Of a DNA stretch of 64,000 bases, positions 59,983 through 64,000 are shown piece by piece; the stretch's first letter is position 1; each line of letters begins with the position of its first letter. This DNA is from Sphingomonas sp. (GTDB lineage: Bacteria; Pseudomonadota; Alphaproteobacteria; Sphingomonadales; Sphingomonadaceae), in the NCBI RefSeq assembly GCF_017304615.1, contig NZ_JAFKLZ010000001.1, forward strand, positions 1,514,570-1,578,569, in the 5' to 3' direction. The notes under the pieces are model-generated. The model saw only the letters and a list, made by a program, of their open reading frames with translations. It searched no databases and was not told the origin of the DNA. Position numbers and translations under genes: made by a program.

Positions 59983-60537
59983 TCAGTTCGACAACGCCGC
60001 CCCGTTGTCGACCTTTTCCACCCAGGCAGGGAAGAAGCTCGGCTGGCGGTTCGACCAGCCGGACGCGGTCGCCGCGGCTTCGCTGATCGACTGGAGCAGT
60101 TTGCGGCGCAGTTCGGGGTGCAAGTGCGGCAGCGCCGCCGCCGCGCAAAACGCGCCGGGCAGCCACGGACGGGCCTCCGCGCCGATCAGCCGCTCGTAGA
60201 GGAAGCGATAGGCCGAGAACGACGTCAGCCGTCCCTGCCCTAGGTCGAACGCGGTCACGGTGATCAGAGGCGCCACAAACATCTCGATCGCGTCGAGGCC
60301 GCTGTCGTCGGGCACCATCTGGCGGATTTCCTCCAGCCGGTCGTAAATCCGGGCCTGGGCGCGGATGCTCGCGGCTTCGACCGCGTCGCGCGACCAGCGC
60401 AGCATTGCGTCCTCACGTTCCAGTCCGACATCTAGGCTGCGCCGGATATAACGCTGAGTCGATGCGGCGAATCCCGCAAATTCCTTCATCTCGGCCAATG
60501 TCATCGCGCCGTCGGCCGGTCTCTTGCTGGCACTCAT
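59983..60537 (-). CDS. Conserved hypothetical cytosolic protein
   Basis: 184 residues, no signal peptide, mostly helical: MTLAEMKEFAGFAASTQRYI, then RWSRDAVEAASIRAQARIYD and FVAPLITVTAFDLGQGRLTS. I do not recognise the family. Normal GC and codon use. Upstream gap 60538-60749 contains a 9-bp direct repeat TTAACGCAT (60588, 60600). Transcribed toward the small lipoprotein gene on the other strand. Confidence 0.75.
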   Translation of the reverse strand: MSASKRPADGAMTLAEMKEFAGFAASTQRYIRRSLDVGLEREDAMLRWSRDAVEAASIRAQARIYDRLEEIRQMVPDDSGLDAIEMFVAPLITVTAFDLGQGRLTSFSAYRFLYERLIGAEARPWLPGAFCAAAALPHLHPELRRKLLQSISEAAATASGWSNRQPSFFPAWVEKVDNGAALSN

Positions 60538-60587
60538 TCGAACACCCCACCCGCTACCAATGCGAGAGAGATGATGCGCCGATATGG

Positions 60588-60608
60588 TTAACGCATTGCT
60601 TAACGCAT
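60588..60608. repeat. Direct repeat TTAACGCAT x2, 12 bases apart
   Basis: TTAACGCAT at 60588-60596 and 60600-60608. Half-sites TTAA are separated by eight bases, one more than the CtrA consensus TTAA-N7-TTAA. It lies about 50-70 bases upstream of the gene at 59983-60537. Possible operator, unproven. Confidence 0.4.
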
Positions 60609-60749
60609 CAGTCGCCCCGCGTTCAGGAAGGAATCATGGATCGTGCTGCGACGCAACACGGATTGCGACGAAGCGAGTCCTGAATGCGGATCGGTTAAGA
60701 GGTGAGGGATTTCGGCAACATCGGCATAGCCAGGCGCAGCGCTGCCTGA

Positions 60750-61016
60750 CTATGCGTCCTGCTGCCGTTCGGCCTCCGCCGCCTCATCGAACCCCGACGA
60801 TTTCGGAGGCTCGCCGTTGTCGCCGGGGCGCGTGGCAGAGGGTGGGTCGGAGGCGTCCATCGACTCGTCGAGCCCGCGGTCGAGTTGCGCGTCCGGGTTT
60901 TCGGGGTTCTTCTTCAGTCGCTTTTCGATCGACTTGTCCTGGCCCGCGTCCTGCGCCGGAGCCTGCGCGACGCTTTCCTTGCCGGCGTCGCTGCCCGAGA
61001 GGGAATGGTCGCTCAT
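60750..61016 (-). CDS. Small acidic disordered protein
   Basis: 88 residues, ATG 61016 with GAGGAG upstream. Rich in Asp, Glu, Ser, Pro and Lys, no hydrophobic segment: MSDHSLSGSDAGKESVAQAP and SIEKRLKKNPENPDAQLDRG. Probably intrinsically disordered. Similar short proteins are common in sphingomonads; function unknown. The 3' end overlaps a hairpin at 60725-60754. Confidence 0.75.
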   Translation of the reverse strand: MSDHSLSGSDAGKESVAQAPAQDAGQDKSIEKRLKKNPENPDAQLDRGLDESMDASDPPSATRPGDNGEPPKSSGFDEAAEAERQQDA

Positions 61017-61103
61017 GATGCTCTCCTCGTAAACGTTTCGGATGCGAAAACGTCCGCCGGGAAATCGTGTTCCAGCTTTTCTCGCTAACCCTGATCAAGC
61101 AAC

Positions 61104-61132
61104 AAAAGGCCCGGCGGTTTCTCCGCCGGGCT
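61104..61132 (-). terminator. Rho-independent terminator of the BI-1 gene
   Basis: On the minus strand GCCCGGCGG/CCGCCGGGC stem (61109-61131) with a five-base loop, followed by TTTTGTTG. 26 bases after the stop of the gene at 61158. Confidence 0.85.
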
Positions 61133-61157
61133 CCTCGTGTTGCCGTGATCGCCGGGA

Positions 61158-61901
61158 CTAGTTGCGGCTGCTGCCGAACAGGCGGAGGACGAACAGGAAC
61201 ATATTGATAAAGTCGAGATACAGGTTCAGCGCCGACATGATCGTGGCGCGTCCCTCGGCCTCGGTCCCGGCAACATAGGAGTAGATGCTCTTGGTACGCT
61301 GGGTGTCATAGGCCGTGAGGCCGGCGAAGATCAGCACGCCGATCACGCTGATGATCAGCGACAGCGGACCCGACTGCAGGAACACGTTGACCAGCATCGC
61401 CACGATCAGGCCGATGAGGCCCACGATCAGGAAACTGCCCATCGCGCTCAGGTTGCGCTGCGTCGTGTAGCCATAAAGGCTCAGCCCGGCGAAGCCCGCC
61501 GCCGTCGCGAAGAACGCGCCCGCGATCGACGAGTTGGTATAAGCGAGGAACAGCGTCGAGAACGACGCACCGAGCAGGGTCGCATAGGCCCAGAACAGTA
61601 TCTGAAGCGTGCCGGTCGACATGCGGTTCTGGCCGAAGCTCATCGCAAACACGATGCCGAGCGGCGCCAGCGTCACGATCCAGCCGAGCGGCGACAAACC
61701 CGTCTCTGAGATCAGCGCGGTATAGGCGCCGGAATAGAACACGCCCATCGCGACGATACCGGTGAGCAGCACCGCCGAGGCCATGTAGTTATAGACCGAA
61801 AGCATATAGGCGCGAAGCCCCGCGTCATACGCGACGCCTCGCGCGTCGGTCGCGGCGCCGACGGGCGCGAGACCGGGACGGGGATCAGACCAATTGGCCA
61901 T
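61158..61901 (-). CDS. Bax inhibitor-1/YccA-family membrane protein
   Basis: 247 residues from ATG 61901 (MANWSDPRPGLAPVGAATDA); an upstream in-frame start at 61958 has no ribosome binding site and adds 19 residues. Seven transmembrane segments from about residue 40; the last half includes VLIFAGLTAYDTQRTKSIY, the family's conserved AYDTQ motif with the pH-sensing aspartate. Ends LFVLRLFGSSRN. BI-1 family proteins form calcium-leak channels or interact with FtsH. Ends at the terminator at 61104. Confidence 0.95.
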   Translation of the reverse strand: MANWSDPRPGLAPVGAATDARGVAYDAGLRAYMLSVYNYMASAVLLTGIVAMGVFYSGAYTALISETGLSPLGWIVTLAPLGIVFAMSFGQNRMSTGTLQILFWAYATLLGASFSTLFLAYTNSSIAGAFFATAAGFAGLSLYGYTTQRNLSAMGSFLIVGLIGLIVAMLVNVFLQSGPLSLIISVIGVLIFAGLTAYDTQRTKSIYSYVAGTEAEGRATIMSALNLYLDFINMFLFVLRLFGSSRN

Positions 61902-62021
61902 CGAAAAACTCCTTGTGACGGCCCCGATGGCCGTTCGCCGATAATATCGTAGTTCCACGAGACGAGTTCAAGCAAAACACGACGCGAGCAACATTCCGAC
62001 ATAATCGGTTAAGAGGTGATG

Positions 62022-62564
62022 ATGCACCGCCTGTTCGTAGCGCTCCGTCCGCCATCCGCGATCCGCGCCTTGCTAGCAGGCACGCAAGGCGGCGTGCGGC
62101 ACGCGCGGTGGCAGTACGGCGATCAGTTCCACCTCACTGTGCGCTATATCGGCGAGGTCGAGCGGCCGGTGGCGGAGGATGTCGCGATAGCTCTCGGCCA
62201 AGTCCATGTACCGGCGCCCACCGTCGCCCTCGCGGGCGTCGGCGCATTCGACAAGCAGGGCCGAGTCGATGCGCTATGGGCGGGCGTTAAGCCGCACGAT
62301 GCGCTGACCGCACTTCACAAGAAGGTCGACCAGGCGCTGGTGCGGATCGGACTGGAGCCTGAACGCCGCGCCTATCTGCCGCACATCACGCTCGCCCGTC
62401 TGCCCCGATCGGCCGGCGGCGATCCGGCGATCGAGCAATGGCGGGCGCGCCACTCTGCACTGACGAGTGATCCGTTCACGTTCGACGCGCTGATTCTGTA
62501 CGAAAGCCATCTCGGCCGCGATGGCGCAAGCTACGCACCGGTCGCGCGCTATCCGCTCGCCTAA
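62022..62564 (+). CDS. thpR: RNA 2',3'-cyclic phosphodiesterase (LigT/ThpR family)
   Basis: 180 residues from ATG 62022 behind AAGAGG; GTG 62016 and ATG 62019 are also in frame. Two HxT motifs: HLT at 37-39 (QFHLTVRYIG) and HIT at 121-123 (LPHITLARL), the catalytic pair of 2H phosphoesterases. Opens cyclic phosphates in RNA or NAD-related molecules. The stop overlaps that of the convergent SodC gene. Confidence 0.92.
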   Translation: MHRLFVALRPPSAIRALLAGTQGGVRHARWQYGDQFHLTVRYIGEVERPVAEDVAIALGQVHVPAPTVALAGVGAFDKQGRVDALWAGVKPHDALTALHKKVDQALVRIGLEPERRAYLPHITLARLPRSAGGDPAIEQWRARHSALTSDPFTFDALILYESHLGRDGASYAPVARYPLA

Positions 62565-63094
62565 CCCGCGACCAGCACGCCGCACGCGATGCGAGCACCG
62601 CTATTTCCGGATGGGTCGGTCATCATATCATCTACGTCGGCGTGGATCACCATCGCCGCGCCGTCGGCGTCGAGCAACGCGTCAAAGCTCGCCCCGGGCA
62701 AGTTGATCCCCAGCGTCCCGCGCCCGTCCGCGCCGATCGACAGGTTGGGCAAGTCGCCGCCGTGCGGCCCCTGCGGGTTCATCGTCCCGTGCTTCATGTT
62801 GGTCGGGTTCCAGTGCGGCCCGGCGCTGGCGAAATCGGGTGCGTCGCAGCGGCCGACGGTATGCAGGTGCGCGCCGTGCATCCCAGGCGGCAGGAAGCGC
62901 GCGTCGACCGTCACGCGCAGCCCGCCAGCAACCTCTCGTACCGTCGCGCGGCCGACTTCCTTGCCCGCCGGCGTACGCAGCATCGCCACGGCGACTCGCC
63001 CGCCCGCGATCGGCGCGCCGACCTTCGGCTTTTCGTCGCAACCCGCCAGCGCAATAACCGCCGCAGCCGCCACTGTCATACCGATGATCCGCAT
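62561..63094 (-). CDS. sodC: Cu/Zn superoxide dismutase, lipoprotein
   Basis: 177 residues from ATG 63094 behind GGAGG; longer open frames upstream lack homology. Lipobox LAGC with Cys19. Copper ligands His76 and His78 (GAHLHTVG) and His151 (MVIHADVDD), bridging/zinc ligands His94 (GPHWNP), His111 and Asp114 (PHGGDLPNL region), and the disulfide pair Cys83-Cys171. All key residues are present, so an active enzyme is expected in the periplasm, anchored to a membrane. Convergent with thpR, overlapping by four bases. Confidence 0.94.
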   Translation of the reverse strand: MRIIGMTVAAAAVIALAGCDEKPKVGAPIAGGRVAVAMLRTPAGKEVGRATVREVAGGLRVTVDARFLPPGMHGAHLHTVGRCDAPDFASAGPHWNPTNMKHGTMNPQGPHGGDLPNLSIGADGRGTLGINLPGASFDALLDADGAAMVIHADVDDMMTDPSGNSGARIACGVLVAG

Positions 63095-63182
63095 GCCGTC
63101 CTCCGATAGTCGTTTCGGATGCAACCCTCGACTTGTCGGCGCGGTTCCGCAAGACTGTAGCGCACGAAATGAGGGGCCGGTG

Positions 63183-64000
63183 ATGACGCGATGGATGCTG
63201 GGGCTGGCGTTGCTGCTCGCGGCGTGCAGCCGCGACACGGGCGACATTCCTAGGCGAGTCGATACCGCTCCCGATATGCCGCGACAGTCATCGACCATCG
63301 TGGTGCCAGTGTCGGCCAAGCTCGCCGACCTGGCGGCGGAGATCAACCGCGCGACGCCGCAGACCCTCTGGGCGATCGACAAGCGCGAGGAGGCGTGCGT
63401 GCCCGCGCAGCGCATTACCGCCTGCGCTATCAAGCGCGAGGACGGGTCGTGCCGCATCGGCATCAAGAAGCTTAAGGTCACGCCCAACCTGTCGTGCCGG
63501 ATCGTCGGCCAGGCGGTGCGCGGGCCGATCGCCTTGTCGGGCAACGGGTCCGTGCTAACCCTCACCCTGCCCGTGCGTGCAACGGTCAGCGCGCAGGACA
63601 TCGGCCACCTGATCAAGCGGGAGACCGCAACCGGCGCGGCGAACGTCCGCGCCACCGTCAAGCTGTCGCTGACCCGCGACTGGACCCCCACCGCGACGGT
63701 GCGCATCGCTTACGACTGGACCAACCCGCCCGGCATCGACATTCTCGGCAAGCGCGTGGTGTTCGTCGACAAGGCCGACGCCAAACTGAAGGGCGTGATC
63801 GCCGGTCTGGAGCGCAGCTTGCCCGCACAACTCGCCAAACTGCATGTGCGGGACAAATTGGCGATGGCGTGGCGGCAAGGGTTCACCGTGCTTCAGCTCA
63901 ACCGCGAAAAGCCACCGGTGTGGATGCGCACCACGCCGCAGGCATTGGGGTTCGGCGGCTATCGGGTGCGGGGCGGCGACTTGCTGCTCGACGTGCAGGC
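63183..64000 (+). CDS. DUF4403 family lipoprotein, cut by window edge
   Basis: 272 codons visible from ATG 63183 (GAGGGG upstream); the 3' part lies outside. Lipoprotein signal MTRWMLGLALLLAACS with Cys15. Following sequence has the family's repeating beta-sheet character: SSTIVVPVSAKLADLAAEIN and KLSLTRDWTPTATVRIAYDW. The fold is suspected to resemble a lipid-binding (BPI/TULIP-type) protein, which I note only as inference. Divergent from sodC by 88 bases. Confidence 0.82.
   Translation, partial: MTRWMLGLALLLAACSRDTGDIPRRVDTAPDMPRQSSTIVVPVSAKLADLAAEINRATPQTLWAIDKREEACVPAQRITACAIKREDGSCRIGIKKLKVTPNLSCRIVGQAVRGPIALSGNGSVLTLTLPVRATVSAQDIGHLIKRETATGAANVRATVKLSLTRDWTPTATVRIAYDWTNPPGIDILGKRVVFVDKADAKLKGVIAGLERSLPAQLAKLHVRDKLAMAWRQGFTVLQLNREKPPVWMRTTPQALGFGGYRVRGGDLLLDVQ

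Noticed and set aside
60725-60754. Hairpin overlapping the end of the small acidic gene at 60750
   Set aside because: No T-tract, and it overlaps the stop codon; not supported as a terminator.

Overview
This 64 kb, high-GC window looks like a chromosomal segment of an alphaproteobacterium of the sphingomonad type (Sphingomonas or a close relative). The reasons are gene content and order, the LexA box of the form GTTC-N7-GTTC, a LexA-type imuA-imuB-dnaE2 cassette, a large TonB-dependent receptor, the character of the small exported proteins, and the sequences of the r-proteins, EF-Tu and RpoA. This placement is inference from recognised families; no alignment was run.

Layout. 1-2.8 kb: start of a thiolase (minus, cut by the window edge) divergent from malate synthase G. 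3-9.3 kb: the SOS mutagenesis cassette imuA-imuB-dnaE2 (minus) behind a perfect SOS box. 9.4-22 kb: mixed housekeeping and envelope genes (NAD synthetase, alpha/beta hydrolase, lactate-oxidase-type flavoenzyme, TonB-dependent receptor, GMP synthase, prolyl oligopeptidase, glycine-zipper protein). 22-42.5 kb, all minus: the complete r-protein supercluster. Read in transcription order it is rpsL-rpsG-fusA-tuf, an intruding unknown gene, then rpsJ-rplC-D-W-B-rpsS-rplV-rpsC-rplP-rpmC-rpsQ-rplN-X-E-rpsN-H-rplF-R-rpsE-rpmD-rplO-secY-adk-rpsM-rpsK-rpoA-rplQ. Clear sigma70-like promoters precede rpsL and rpsM, a weaker one precedes rpsJ, and hairpin terminators follow tuf and rplQ.

42.8-52.5 kb: bactofilin; a minus-strand cluster with the pyruvate dehydrogenase E2 and E3 subunits, two tandem hotdog thioesterases and an S41-like protease; universal stress protein; RcnB-like protein; free methionine-R-sulfoxide reductase; ArfB; an RluA-type pseudouridine synthase; and an M15 peptidase. 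52.5-64 kb: a low-complexity DUF2171-type protein, tRNA-Ala(CGC), a YghU-type glutathione transferase, a FAD oxidoreductase, DNA polymerase IV, an S41 protease lipoprotein, a Nudix hydrolase, several unknown small proteins, a BI-1 membrane protein, ThpR, lipoprotein Cu/Zn superoxide dismutase and the start of a DUF4403 lipoprotein.

Features most worth a second look: a multi-hairpin rpsJ-rplC spacer with mutually exclusive pairings (possible r-protein autoregulatory RNA); an unknown membrane-anchored gene inserted between tuf and rpsJ; a REP-like palindromic element carried in frame inside dnaE2; an RGG-rich extension on ribosomal protein S5; Arg at S12 position 88, a classical streptomycin-resistance position; a PhoB-like triple direct repeat; and a thioesterase paralogue that has lost its catalytic Asp. 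I found no CRISPR array, IS element, prophage or rRNA operon.
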